A stretch of 64,000 nt of DNA. It comes from Peromyscus leucopus (taxonomy: Eukaryota; Chordata; Mammalia; Rodentia; Cricetidae). The stretch covers positions 70,649,942-70,713,941 of the forward strand of contig NC_051067.1 of NCBI RefSeq assembly GCF_004664715.2. Direction: 5' to 3'. The translations under genes and the position numbers were made by a program. The notes beneath the pieces are model-generated. The model was given only the letters and a program-made list of their open reading frames with translations. It was not told where the DNA came from and made no database searches. Shown here one piece after another: positions 38,432-51,939 of this stretch; positions within the stretch are counted from its first letter, which is position 1, and each line of letters starts with the position of its first letter.

Positions 38432-41302
38432 AGCACGCACACAGAATGTGACAGACAGCTTTCTTTGGCCATCAGCACACGCTGCATATCCGGGGTCTTC
38501 TCCAGGCCCATTGGGGGTCGATCCCGATAAAAAGACCTAGCAGAGGCCCCTGAGCGCTCACACATGAAAGGCAGGGGACCTTAAGATGGATTTGCATGCA
38601 CACCGGGGATTTCGATCAATAGCTACCAACATTTATGGCTTAGATTATTAATGTGAAAGCTGGCCAAAAGAATAGGGATGAAAAATTAAAGGTATCTGTT
38701 ATCAATTATGCTTAAAGTTATGCAATAATTTACTTAGTTTGCCTGGATGTGCAGATCCAGATGTATGAAGTACTATTCTTCAAAAGCCAGGGGGTTTCTT
38801 TGATAAATTTGTTGACCATGTCAACCGCCTCTGCAATCAAAGATGAACCCAATTCAGATGATGGACCGTATTCAAATTCTTTTTAAGAAAGGATATATCA
38901 ACTTCTATGCTTCTCACACACATGTACATATGTGGGGGGATATGCTTAAATGAACATTTACACACACACATATACACATCTCTGTAAGTCTAGGGAATAA
39001 TTGAGAATTTAGGTGTATATATATGTATGTACATACATACATACATACATATATATGATATGCATTGAGTTTGTTAATGAAATGTGATCATTTACTCAGG
39101 GAGGAATGCAAAGTCTACACTATCCTAAAAAGTATTTTAGCTTTAAAAACAAAGCTGCTTGCTAAAGAAAAATTCTCTGTAGCAAATACAGTTTCAAATG
39201 TATTCTTAATGTCCACTTATTTCTGCATTTATTGTAAAAAAAAGAAAAACAGCACTTTCAGTTTTTAAAGTGATGGGCTATGAAGATCTGAACATATTTG
39301 TCTTTACTTATCCCATATGACTGTGCTAAATTCACCTTCAGATGCTCTATTTTGATTTATTTTCACTGTATTTTATGTTTAAATACCATAGCAATTCAGT
39401 CTGACCTCTTTCCTCTGGAGCGAAGTAATGCACAAGGCATTCACAGTCTTTTAAATGGTTAGCTGGGAAATGCAACAGCAATTTGCAGGAGTAGTTTACT
39501 AATGGGGAAAGTTCTTTTGAAAATCTGAAGGAAAACCTAAGAGTACTTTTGCATTTCTAACCTACAACTGTTATATAATTAAAGTATTGAAGGGCATTAA
39601 AATAATCCTTTTTCATCCATGCTCTCACCCATACATACATAATTTAAATGAGGATCACACACACCACAACCACCACCACCACCACTACCACCACCACCAC
39701 CACCAAAGTCTTCACCATATATATTTGTTTTAGTGATTGCTGGATACATTTTGTTCAAAGTGAATTCAAACAGAAAAAAGTAAGGGACAGCACAAAGGCC
39801 CCAACAGTGTAAGTACCATGGTTAGAAGAATAAAAGAAGTCTCTTATACTGTTAACTAAAATGAACTAATAATAATATGAGGTGTAAAATAATAAAATCT
39901 CATATGACTGAATTAGTTGAAGATTTAGGACAACACAATCTAAATAGTCCTTTAGCTAAACGTAACTGATACCACATCTTCTTTCCTCTTTGGGAGGTGA
40001 AAATGGGAAGAGAAGAAGAAGAATCAGCTAAAATGAGGGATAAACTATAATTTAGGATATTTTCTTTAAACTCTTTCTTTCCTTTTCTTTCTTTCTTTCT
40101 TTTTTTAAAAATCTCATTCAAATATATCAGGGCATGTCTCCCAATGGGCCCATCCTTCTGTTCTTAGACATTTAAAAATCCTGTCTTTAACAGAAGTTTG
40201 GGACACAGAGTATATGCCATGTTGTCTATTGACCCATAATCAAAATGCAGTGACCTTCTACCCCCTTTTTGCCCCCTGACCCATCTTGAATTCAATGCAG
40301 CCTTTATAAATTTGCAAATCCTTGGAGGTAAAGGGTTTTTTGTGAGGCTTTGTTCTGAAAAAGCCCTAAGAGTGTGCTTTCTAAATTAGACAAAGGTAAA
40401 GCTGAAAACCTTAGTGGATGAGATTTTATGCAGGTGAGCACTAGGCGACTCTTCAGATACGAATATTGCAAGCTAAACAAAACAGTTATAAGCACAGGAG
40501 ACAAGGAGGTTACAGATTGCATTAGAGTGTGGTACAAATCACTTCCATGATGTAAGAAATGGTTAGGCCACAATCTTCCTGCTTTTCTCATCTCAAGGGC
40601 TGTGGGGGACCCTAGTGACCAAGGAAAGAATGGAGGGGGGTACACAGAGGAGGGAAGAAAGGTGGGGGAGGAGTGAGACCTGCCTTGAATCTGTAGGCAC
40701 ATCCCTTATCTCTTCTGCTATCAGCTAGTTTAAAAGACACCATAATTATGATGGTGATAAAACAATGCCTGCTTATGTGTGCTGAATAAATAAAGAATGT
40801 TTACAGCTCAAGAATCTTTTAATTCCAATTAAATGCTATCAAAGAAAAGCCACTTTTCCTACTACAACTGCCTTTCCCCCAATTATCCTGTTTTGTTGCA
40901 ATATTTTCCTAAGAGACACAAGGGCCTTTCACAATTGATCTTGAGCATAGAGGACAAACTCACAGAAAGTAGAGTTCAATCTTCTATTAAATAATACACA
41001 AATCTCAAGAATGAACATTTATTGGGGTTACCCAAGTTTTTGTTTATTTTACACTAAGGCCAAATGTGAAGAAACTGAAGTGATGATTCTAAGTGTTGAG
41101 GCCTATCTAAGGGCTGCTGTAGCCACACTAAAATCCTGAGCACCCAGGAGAGCGGGAAAGATAAGGCAGAAACAGCGTGATGGTCTGGAAAGGGAATCCT
41201 CTGGTTCTGTTCCCCTGGCTTTAGCCCAAATCCTCCGAGAAGCATTGGAGCCAATCACTGACTTCCATTTTCAGCTACTGGGAACACACAAAAAAGCGGG
41301 AG

Positions 41303-41341
<39 letters not shown>

Positions 41342-42860
41342 AAGAAAAATCACAAGTTTGATTTTTATGGATATGTATCATTTCATATTCATGACATCAG
41401 CAAATCACATCATGATCAGACTGAAACATGGTTTGAACGCTCGTACCCATCAGGATGGTCACTAAACACTACTAAGCATAAAATTTGGTTTTTATTTTCT
41501 GATTATAGAGTAAAAATAAAGTCTGTTAACTTAGCAAAGCTTACTTTTCAAAACCTGAGAACAATTTACCCTAGTAAACCTCAAATAAATGCTTCCTCTC
41601 AAGTTGTTCCACAACATTTTAATTCAAATCTTTGTCTCCTTCCTTTCTGTGTGGTAGTGTTTTGTTTGTTTTTAAAAAACACGTGGCACAGGGCATATGA
41701 TGGAAAATGCACGCATTCTGTTAAATGCCTATACAAACGTGCCCTTTACTCCATCTAAGTAATGCTTTGCTGAGCAGAAGCTGAACAACAACAACAAAAA
41801 AACTACTTTCCTCGAAGAAAAAAATTTTTTTTTTTAAATTTCAAAGTAAATAGTATTGGTGAGGTGGTTAAAAAAAATCAATCGCAAGAAAAAAAAAAAA
41901 AACTTCAGGGTATTTCTAAGTTTTCTGGAGAGTTGCAGGTCCCTTCCCCTTTGAAAGTTTAGAGATCCAATACCCTCAATTCTACTGGCAGAATTAGGTG
42001 GACTTAGAGGGTCCTAAACGTGACCGATTCACTAAGGCGGGGGGCTACAGCATGCAGCAACGTGCTCGGCAACTTAATCCTACGCTAAAAGAGGGCAGAG
42101 AGCGAAAAAGAATGGAATACAAACTCTCCCGACGTTCCTAGTTACTTTCAAGGTGGATTGTGTATTTTAAGGCCGATGGGAGCGTCTGGTTTTTGCAGGA
42201 AAAAGAAGAGAAGGTAAGTGTTTGTCCTTGTATCCACCAGTTGGTAGAGAAACAATGAAAGAACAAAGGGAACCACTTCCTCATCTGAACATTTTCTGAT
42301 TCTCCTGGGTTTCGAGCTTCAAGCTTGTACAGGGATTCGCCTTACTCTATCTTAAGTAGTAGATTGCTACGGTTGTTGAACTAAGAATGAGAGAAAAGTT
42401 GAGAGGCAATGTAAATAGGCTAAATAATAATAAAGCCTTGCGGGTGGCGAATCTGCACTCCGCCTGGCGCGGCAACTTGCAGAAGTTGGAAAACGCATGA
42501 AGGCACAGCCCAGGAAATAACCTTTGCATACTAGGTCTCGAACTCAGTTTTTAAACAGTCTTTCTCGTTGTTTGAAGGAATCTCTGCGCAGACTGTGTAG
42601 TAGGTACTGTTCTATGGGAAGAGAGTGGTGTTCGATTTAGGTCTAAAGTTGATTTCTATCGCTATCCTAAAAAAAAAAAAGAGTAATTTTAAAAGGAAAG
42701 AGGATTCAATTATTGACGCTACTGCTTGCTAATGGAAGAAATGGCAGCGATGGCTGAGGGAGGAGAGGGATGGTATTTAAGTATCTTTGCTTTGGGGGGT
42801 ACTCTGGTTATTGGCAAGTCTGCTTTTGTGGGCTCTGTGTGACTAAGTGACTGGGCGCTC
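35871..42860. other. Non-coding DNA, probably SKIDA1 5' intron
   Basis: No SINE or L1. Simple repeats: A-runs at about 37061-37087 and 41306-41338, (CA)n at 38397-38427, (ATAC)n near 39030-39050, (ACC)n at about 39670-39705, and a T/C-rich patch at about 40076-40103. If the SKIDA1 first exon lies at 43-44 kb this whole stretch is its intron. A candidate TCF/LEF-bearing element is at 38580-38880. No coding frame is convincing. Confidence 0.5.
38580..38880. promoter_or_regulatory. Candidate enhancer with TCF/LEF-like and TAAT motifs
   Basis: Complex non-repetitive sequence with CTTTGAT at 38798-38804 and ATCAAAG at 38836-38842, an inverted pair of TCF/LEF-type cores 31 bases apart. Homeodomain-like TTATTAAT and AATTTACTTA sites lie nearby. 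Function is inferred only from motifs. Confidence 0.3.
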
Positions 42861-43005
42861 TCTGCATTCTATATAAATGGATCCGCGTGTGGGGGGGAGC
42901 CCTCAAAGACGTCGAGCACGTGAAACATGATTTCTTTTTTTACTGCCCCCCAAGCAGCGACCAAGCCCCCATCCACCCCACCCCACCTCCAAATGCGTAT
43001 ATTAC

Positions 43006-43009
43006 CTGC
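43006..43009 (-). other. SKIDA1: Candidate splice donor of a SKIDA1 non-coding exon
   Basis: The minus strand reads GGCAG|GTAATA at the edge of the 43-45 kb CpG island, so an exon starting in the island could end at 43006. Paired with the acceptor at 35228 it would give an intron of about 7.8 kb. Confidence 0.35.
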
Positions 43010-43049
43010 CCTGTTACAGTGACACATGTTTATGTTTATAGTGCTGGTT

Positions 43050-44960
43050 TGTAGTAGTGTCAAGAGCCGCGGCGAGGAGCGGGGGGGGGGGGGGGGGGAG
43101 GGAGGAGGAGGAGAGACGAGAGGGAGGAGTAAATGCAACCACCCCCACTTGTTGTTAAAGCAAATTTACTGCGTTCTTGCCAGCCCCACGCGGGGGGCTG
43201 GGATGAGCGGCGGCGGGGAAGGGGAGAGTCGGGCGGTGTGTCGGCAGCGGAGGGGGGTGGGGTGGGCTGAGAGCCGCGGCGCGGCGCGGCCCCTCTCCCT
43301 CCAGCAGCCCGGTCAATAGGGGAGCATGCTGGCGCGGTGGAAAACAAAAAGGTTCCTCCCGCTCGCTGCGTTCACGTGGAGGGGGGGGGGGGAGAGCTCG
43401 GCGCGCCGGGCTCCTGGGCCCTGACCTCTGACCCCGGCTCCTCTCGGCTCTCTCCCGGTGTGGCTCGGCCACTTTTTACCCAGGGTGCCACGCGCGGGCC
43501 GCGCTCGTGTCGGGGAGCCCGAGCCCTCCCCACGCCTCGGCGCTGGGGGGGGGGAGGACGGGACTCGCGGTCCCTCCCCCTGCGCCGCCGCCCGCCCCGC
43601 CCGCCCCGCGGGAGGATTCTCCGCCGGGGAAGCCCCGCCCCGCCCCCGCCCCCACCCCACCCCGGGCCCCGGCGGCGGTGGAGACAGCGGCCGGGGGGCC
43701 GGGGCGGGGGGTGCTGGGCGCTGCGGGGCCGCTGGAGGTGGGGGGCGGGCGGGGAGGGCCCCTGGGCGGCGGCGAGAGGAGGCCCGGCCCGCGGCCCTGC
43801 CGAGGCCTGGACCTGTTGCCTGCCATTGGTCCGCTCGGTCCGCGCCCTCTCTCTGCCCGCGCCGCCCCAGCCCTTCCGCAGACTCCGGGGGAGGAAACGG
43901 GGTGGCTCCTCTCCCCGCCTCCCTTCAACTTTTTTTTTTTTTCTCTTTCCCTTCCCTCTTGGAGGGGGGGGAGAGAACGGGAGGGTGAGGCCGATCTGCA
44001 AACTCCCCGTCTGCCCCAGCCTTCCTCGGAAAGTATCGTCACGCGCGGGCCCGCCGCCCCCTCCGGCCCCCCGCTATTTAAGTCCTTCGCCCCTGGCGGC
44101 CCGGCTCGGGCGGCCGGGAGCCCGCGGGCCCCGCCGGGCGGGCTGCTCTCGGCCTCGGTAGCTCCCCGGTCCTCGTTACTTTTCTCCCTAGTCCCAGGAG
44201 GCGCAAGCTAAAACCTCCGCTTTGCTGCTGCGTGCGGCTGGGCACATCCTCTCTTCGGGAGGCATTCGCTGCCGAGTTCCAAAACAACTGTAGTGGAAGG
44301 AGGAAATTAAAGAGGAATTAGTTCATTGCAGGTTTTTTTTTTAAGACTACGTGCTTCAAATTTTATTCTTCCCTTAACACGGGAGAAGGTAGTTAGGGTT
44401 AAATAAAGGGTATGTTGGATTGCCTGTATTTCCTTCCCGATTGGGATTTCTGGAGGAAATCTTTTTCCGGAAGGAAACAGCAACTCAGCATGACTCTGGC
44501 AGTGAGACTTCAAGACCACTTCTGGAAACCGAGGGAGAGAGTAAAAATACGTGCAGAGAATAGGAGGAAGGAGGCCACGGCTAAAGCTGGGGTCACCAGA
44601 GGAAGCGCCTCATGTGGCATGGGGGAAGGGCCGGGCTAGGGAGGTGGCCGGGGTCGGGAGGCCAGAGCCGGGGCTGGCGAGCGGGAAAACCCGGGGGCCG
44701 AGGCGGAGGAAGCGGAAGCCGCCGGGCTCCAGGGCGCTCCCATTGTTCGGCCCCAGCGCCGAAGCCCTGCGACGCCTTTTTCCCGGGGGAGGGATTTGCG
44801 CCTGGTCCTCTCCAGCCTGCGGCCCGCGGAAGTCCACAGGGCTGCCCCGGCCCGGCCCGGCCGCTTTTATGACCCTCCGTGGCCCGCCAGGGGCTTTCCC
44901 GGCCGCAGAGCTCGTCGAAGGGCGCTTTCACAACGTGCAGCTGCACGGCAAGACTTCAGG
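43050..44960 (-). promoter_or_regulatory. SKIDA1: CpG island, probable SKIDA1 promoter and first exon
   Basis: The strongest CpG-rich block between the two genes, with GGGCGGG-type sites throughout and an NF-Y-type CCAAT on the minus strand (43825-43829, plus-strand ATTGG). G runs lie at 43081-43098 and about 43380-43391. Its distance from SKIDA1 (about 8.5 kb) and MLLT10 (about 8 kb) agrees with the human arrangement as I remember it. The many proline/arginine/glycine frames here are CpG-island artefacts. The transcription start was not resolved. Confidence 0.55.
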
Positions 44961-47500
44961 CCAGCTCCCACGTTACCAGGGAAAGAAAGCTGCTGCAGAG
45001 ATGTTTATAAAGTCATCACTAGATAAGCGACGATGTGGGCCACCCCCCCCCATGGGAAATTAGAGCAGATTTTATATAATATTTAAAATGTCTTTAAATG
45101 TATGGATTTGAAAGTGAGCGTTAGGGTTCAAAGGAGTTAGGAAAAGCACTTTTTTTTGTCCTCATTTGTTGCTACTCAGCTCTTTGTTGTGTACAAGAAG
45201 TCTGGTTTTAAAAGGAAGGGCTCTAACAAAAAGGGACTTGGTTTGTTAAGGTGAAACGCGTTTCCAAAATAACAGGGAATTTCAAAGGGGAAAAACGTCC
45301 ATTATGACTTTAAACCACGGTTTGGAAACAAAATAAATTGCAACCCATCCTAAGAAACTGTTTTCCTTTGTGAGTCATGTGGGAAAAATATTTTTGGCAA
45401 ACGTCAGTTTTTAAAAAATGAAGATTTCCAACAAGTGATCCTGGTCTTGTAGACAAAAGTCCTCCTGCGTGAGAACTCGTGAAGAAATAATTTCAGTCCT
45501 GTGGCCCAAAGCTTACTAGGAAAAAGAGTAATTTGGATTTAGGAATTATAATAGACTTTGTGGAAATTCCTTCTAAAATACTCATTACGAGTCTGTGTAT
45601 TATGCTGCACTGTTTCCCAAGGTGGATTTTAAAAAACCAATTAGAATTGATCTCTAATGGAATATTATATTTACACGTCATCATGAAAACATCATTTGGC
45701 AAGAGTTTTGAATTAGAAAATGAAGTTAACAGATGATGTCGTAAATAGCATGTTTGAAAAGACCCCTTAAGAGTCAGTTAAAGGTGGTGAAGGTTGTGAT
45801 TTTGCATTTGAAATGCTAGAGAAGTAGTTTGCATTTGAACACTTTCATTTTGCAGGTCTTCTTTCTAAAGCTCCATTTCCTCCTGGAAATCATTCACTTA
45901 TTTCGAAGCACAGGGAAAAATTTTATGTGAGAAGCCATTTAAAGCATAACTATGGGAAGGTTGGAATAGGCGAAAAATCGAGGTTGAAAATTAAGTATTT
46001 TCAATCTGTTCATTCAGTTTCACACTCATCCCCTGCTCAATTTACATTTTTTATTTATAAGCCTTTGAATATTTAGAATAGCTTTGCAAGTTTATCTGTT
46101 ATGTAGTTGATAGCAGAAGATGAATCTTCTTTACGTCTTTTACTATCCGAGATGTTTTTTGTTTCATTTAAAGTAAAAGAAAAAATGAAAAGTCAGGATA
46201 CACTTGTGAGAAAAACAACAAATGGGCAGGAAAAAAAGTCAGAGTGGGGGTGGGGACAGAGAGGGAGTAGCATTCCTGGTCAGTCTTTGTGAAAGCTTTC
46301 TTTAATATTATGTCATTATATTTGCCCCTCTGCTTGTGCCAAAGATGATTGCTTTTTTAATTGGGCTAAAGTGCCACCGTATAAAAATTACCTACATTCT
46401 GGCTCTCAGTTCCACAGGAAGGTAAGACTGACAAAAAATCTGAGGCTTGTGTGTTTAATTCGCCAGGAATGTTAAGCTTCATAAGATTCACCCTATGGGG
46501 TCATGTGGGTCCTTGGCACTGTTACTGTACAATGGCAAATATACACATTATAGATTTAAAAAATCTTAGATGGCTAGACAAACACTTTATTAATTGAAAG
46601 AATAAAAATGAATTTGTCAAACTCATTCTTTCAGGCACACAATGCACTTAATTAACATATTCGTAGGCTTGTTTCTGGATTTGGGAAGCAGTGGCCCCTT
46701 TCACAGAGGAAAACATTTAAATCTTAAAAAGTGACCTTCTTTAGTCCAAATACTATTTAGCAATTCAGCTTAATTTGTTCTTTTCTTCTTTTTCCTTTCT
46801 TTTTTTTTTCAGTCCCAGATATGTTTCTTCTAAGGACTCTTCCATTTCCAAAACTGATTTTCCTCTTTGCATGTTGGGAATCTTTCACTTAACATAATCT
46901 TATTGTGTCCTATCAACAGACAGCAGAATATGTCACTTTAATTACACTTTAATTATACCAGAGATGGAAATCTTCAATGCCAGTTTAAAAAAAATGGAAA
47001 ATGGGCTCTACATTATATTGATGACACCCTGAAAAGTCAGCGTTAAGTGTTGTTGATCACAGGAAAAAGCACCACTTTGAATGTTTAGGGTTATGTAACA
47101 CCCCCAAGTTTTAAAGGCGTTCTAGAGATACTGTTTTCCTATTGGAAATTATGTGGTGGTTTAATCTCCTAAAATGTGAAAATATAAGTGTATTACATTT
47201 TTAGTAGTATTAATTTTATAGCAAAAGAAACAGCTCTGAAGCCAAATGCAAGGTTAGGTAAAGCAAACTCTTTGAGAAAATACCAGATCTTGGTCTTTAG
47301 AAACACTTTAAATTTAGATAACATAGATTTAAATTTTAGAATCACTTTCCAAACCACCCCACTTTCCAAAAGTTAAATGCATCTACAAATAATATTAATT
47401 ATAATTGATCCTAGGAGACTTTTCCAAATACAGTTGTGACTTTTATGTGAAAAGTCACAATGTGGACAATTGTAAATAATCTGGTAAATGCAAACTCTTA
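44961..47500. other. AT-rich, repeat-free intergenic DNA
   Basis: No SINE, L1 or coding frame. Short T runs near 46800. The sequence is complex and could include conserved elements, but I see no specific motif cluster worth calling. Confidence 0.45.
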
Positions 47501-47504
47501 ACAG

Positions 47505-47757
47505 ACTCAGAAAGAGAAATAGTGCATGTTTTCCTTCATATGCTGAATCTAGATTAAGAATCATAAAAGACTGGAAAACAGAAGGGGACTGTTTGGAAAG
47601 GGGACGATGACCAGGGGGAGGGGGAGGGGGTAGAGGGGACTAGAGAAGGTAATGGAGGAGTAAATATGATGAAAGCAAGGACATGCTATACATTCATGAA
47701 TATACCATAATGAAACCCATTATATTGTACAATTATTATATGGTAATAAAATTAAAA
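47505..47757 (+). mobile_element. L1 3'-end remnant, sense (only transposon in the desert)
   Basis: In order: agaaatagtgcatgttttcc, aacagaaggggactgtttgg, a G-rich tract, gaccagggggaggggga, then ccataatgaaacccattata and a terminal aataaaattaaaa. I recognise the end of a rodent L1 (Lx-like) with its 3' UTR. It is diverged and 5'-truncated. Confidence 0.6.
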
Positions 47758-50690
47758 ACCCTCTTCTTTCATGTCTATTATATTAATTTTAACTTCTGAA
47801 AATCTTTGAAGATTTGACTTATTAGAAAATTTTTAGAAATTTTAGTTTGATTGTGTATGCAAAATAGAATTGCTGTATTCTGAAGTACAAATTTCAGACT
47901 GCACTCATCTTTTTCAACACCAATGCTGTATATTAAACAATGTTTCTATGGGCTTACCACTTCCAGGGTACTGTCTAGGCACTTAGTAAGCACTATGGTA
48001 AGAAAAAAAAAATCATCAAGAAGACTAACATGGCTCATTAAATGGAATCTTGCAAAAGTCATTAACAGATTTTCAACTGAAAACATAATTGAAAAGAATA
48101 CTCTTTCATGAAATTTGAATATATAATACATATGGGAGACATGTGTAGGGTTTGCATCTATAAAGACACAAGAGCCACTTATTGTAAATAACAAAACCAG
48201 TTTCAAAATACTTATTAAAATAATTAAAATAATATAAATATATATAGCTTGTGATAAACTTTTCACACTAAAGGTAAAACCTTAGGTATCAAATGAATAA
48301 AACAACTTTTTACGCAAATTATATCTGAAAGTGTATGTGGATCATAAGAAACTGGATTTTTTTGTTTAAGGTTTCCAGCTGATTTATTTGGAAACAACGT
48401 TATAGTTTTCAATAAAGTTTTATAATAAATGAGTTCCAATTGTTTAGAAAATAAGTGTGAGGGTAATATAGCATCTAAAATGCTTCCTCAAAGTAAAGAA
48501 TCTACCTAAGGGCGGTATGTAGTGTTAACTATTATAGAAATATTCACAATCATACAGAAATATACCTTAGTTTCTATGCCATATTATAGAAAATAATCTT
48601 AAACTAGATATAATACATACAAACAGAGGCAAATAAAACTGTAGTTTAAAAAGGGGATAAATATGAACACAGAAAACCTATGAACCAAATACATTTTTAA
48701 ATATTTCTTTCATAGAATCTACTTAGGTAAGTGATTATGGAAAAGCAAATTTGAAAAGTTGGTGTCTAGGTTAGGGACTAAAGAAAATTATAAGAAGATA
48801 TATTGCCCATGGAGTGAAAATACATTTTCCCATTATAGTAGGGTTAGAGGTTACATCATAAAATACTTTATTTGAGTTTTTTGTGGTTTGCCTCAGATGA
48901 TTAGTTTAGAGGAAATAGATGAGCCTGTACCGTGTTAGACACTATTATGTGAAGAATATTTGAGACAATAGGCTTTTCGTTCTTTCCTACAGGTACAAGA
49001 TGTAAGTGAGTATTTGGGGAATATGGAATTGGATTTAAATGGGAACATTAATATTGAAGTTCTTTTCTAGAAAGATATTCTATCAATCACATGGCAATAT
49101 AATTTGTATCACTAATTAAAAAAAATGTTCTTGAACAAGTTTTGCCCATTCTGAGACCTGAGGATTAGCATATTTAGCTTAGTGTTTTTATTATATGTGT
49201 CTGCACAGTATGTGACTACGTATCTCATGAAGGACAAATACAGTTTTCTCACTGCTATATTCCCCGTGTACAAGAGTTCCTGGTGCACACTGACTGCTCA
49301 GTAAATATTTACTGAGTGAATAATTCACTGCATATTTGAGCATATTCTGCCTGTTCTTCTTTTGTACTTGATATATTATAGAAATATACCAAATATTGTA
49401 CTTTAGACACAAAACAACAAAAAGTTCAGTATCTTGTACATCAGTTAAAATGAAGTGTCCTATGAATTCCCAATAATTTTCCTTAATTTTATGATTCCAT
49501 TATAGAATGTTAAAAATTGATTTTAAGTAATTTGAATTCTAGTGTGTCAACATGTATTTATGTATCTTTCACAAAATTTCTGCTTCAGATACTATTATTT
49601 ATATAAAAATCTGTTAAAAATTGTGTATCTTTCCTATTTTTTCTTTTATACATCATCCACTTCCTCATTTTTTTTTTTTTTTTTTTTGGTATTTCAAAAC
49701 TTCATATAAATGACCATTTTTTTTTTAAAAGAGCAAGTATTTACCTATATTTATTAGGTGTTACAGAATGAGGTAAGGTACTTATCCTTCTTTACATACA
49801 AATTAATTCCATCACAAGAACTAAGCTCCAATGCATTAAAAATAAAATGAATGTATTTTTAAATAATTTAGTGCATTAAGGCTTGACTGCAGTGTTTGGG
49901 AAGTTCCACATTGATTTGAACTCAAAATTACTCTACATTAGGAAGCAGAGCATGAATTAGACATTGAACTGATCTCCTTTGTATAAGGGTAAAGATAAAA
50001 TATTCTGGACAGTTAAGATAAACAAAACAGTATACTGTTTGAAGGTTGCTTTAGATTCAACACTTTATAGTTAAGAGCATCATTAGAGGTCCAGAAATTT
50101 ATTATTAGCATATCCTCTTAAAAATGTCATTTTATTAATCTGTAGTCACCATTTCTAAATGTATTAAAATTAAAAGAGAACTCTCAATTTTGTATTTTAG
50201 AGTACATTTTCTCCCTATCCCAAGCTTTGGTAGACTCCCCATTAATGTAGCTACCTCTCATAGCTTTTGAAACATTTTGAATATATTTGCCAATAGATGC
50301 TTGCATTGTGCTGTGTCTATTGCTATTCTTAGACTTTTAGCACTTATTTTTAAATAGAAAAAGAGCAGCCACATTACCTTTCTTGAATATTTTAAAACTT
50401 AAATTATTACATTATCTTGGGAGTGCCTAGAACTTAGGCATTCTAGCATTGAGTAAGTGCATTTTCCAGACCATATAATATTGTTAATTTCTAATTAAAC
50501 CCCTTTGTACCCCCAAGTAATTAACCAAAAGCCATGAAGTTGTCTTGGAACTGTTTGTCATTTAAACAATCTATCCATAATTCCCATTTCATGCTAAACT
50601 TTAATGACTTAACACTTTTTGCTTAATATCACTGTTGGATGTACATGGAGAAAGGAATAGGGAGATAGTATTTTTTTTTTTTTTTAGCTA
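47758..50690. other. AT-rich intergenic DNA, no gene seen
   Basis: Low-GC sequence without recognisable SINEs. A T run lies at about 49670-49687. Many stop codons occur in all frames. Confidence 0.5.
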
Positions 50691-51050
50691 AAAACTACTC
50701 AGCATCCGGCTAATTAATCTGCTCACATTGGTCTAATCTATGTTCTATTTGTGTATGCGAGCTCCCATATTTCTCCCACTGAAATGACATCACATTTGCA
50801 AAGGTAAATTTGGAGAAACAAGCTAGATCAGAGGAATCCTCAATCAAAAGTGAGCCCCACACTGGTGTTATCCTTTGGTGACAGGCTAGAACGTGGGTTC
50901 CTTCGTCCTATAGCTGCATTTTCCAGATCGCTCCATTAGGTTGCTAATGCCTGCTATCATTTGTATACCTACCAAGCTACAATGTAGTCTTGGGGCTCCG
51001 GCTCAGGGCATAACCCAAACACAAGCTTTTGACCTGTCTGGCGCACTTTC
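50690..51050. promoter_or_regulatory. Candidate upstream element of MLLT10
   Basis: Complex sequence about 1 kb before the first exon, with ggctaattaatctgctcaca, an ATTGG core and TGACATCA (CRE/AP-1-like) near 50785. Conservation is suspected, not measured. Confidence 0.3.
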
Positions 51051-51939
51051 ATTTGTCACGGGGGGCCAAGGTGGTGCGTAAGTGGGCGGTAGATATGGCA
51101 ACACTTCCACTGGGTGAACTTTGGGAGGAATCCAGGACGTGAATTTAATGGGAGGTGAAGCTGCGACAGTAGTGGGAAGTTAGAGCGGCCAACTGCAGGA
51201 AGCCATGCTTCATTACACCCTTCATGGAAGCTGGCACCCTCTCCCAACCATTGTTACCCGCGGGCCAGTTCTCCAGGCACAGGCCTTCAGGTAGGTTCCC
51301 GGTGCCACGCGAGACGGACGCCCCCACCCCCCGGGGGGGGGCGCCCCGTTCAGCGACTCCGGCCCCCCCCTCCCGCCGCGGCCTCTTCCCCCCACGCGCG
51401 CCCCGGGCCCGCGAGGCCAGGGCGGCCCAACGTCTCCGGGCCGCGCGCGCCAGCGAGCGCCCCGGAGCCCTCCGGTCGACTCACTCCGGCCGCGCCGAGC
51501 AGCCGGCTCCGCTCGTCGGTTCCCCCACCTCCGCACACCTCGGCGCCGCCGAGCGGTGCGGGGGGGGGGAGGGGAAACCCTGGAGGTAGGCTGGGGCCAG
51601 GGGAGGACGGGGACGGGCGCGGCGGCGCGCACGCAGGCCTCGCCTCTCCGGGGCCGCCTCCCTGACGCCGGCCGCAGGGCGGGCCGGCGCGCACGCCGGG
51701 TGACGCTCGGAGGAGGAAGCGCAGCCCCTTCCCTTCCCCTCCCTCGCCGCCCCGGGCCCAGCGGGAGCCCCCCAGTGCGCCTGTGCGGAGGCCTGCTTGA
51801 TTATGTGTGCCCTCCTCGGGCGGCGGCGTTAGCGGCCGGGTGGAGGTGGGGAGGGAGGACGCCGCGGAGGAGGAGGAGGAGGAGGAGGAGGAGGCGGAGG
51901 CGGTGGCGGGGAGGTGGGGGGGGGGGAGTCAGCAAGGAC

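Noticed and set aside
44071..44078. TATTTAAG as a TATA box in the SKIDA1 island
   Set aside because: Weak match, plus-oriented whereas the gene is minus, and CpG-island promoters normally lack TATA.
43313..44211. Several 170-270 residue frames on both strands
   Set aside because: Pro/Arg/Gly/Ala-rich translations overlapping in all frames of a CpG island; no domain, no preferred frame.
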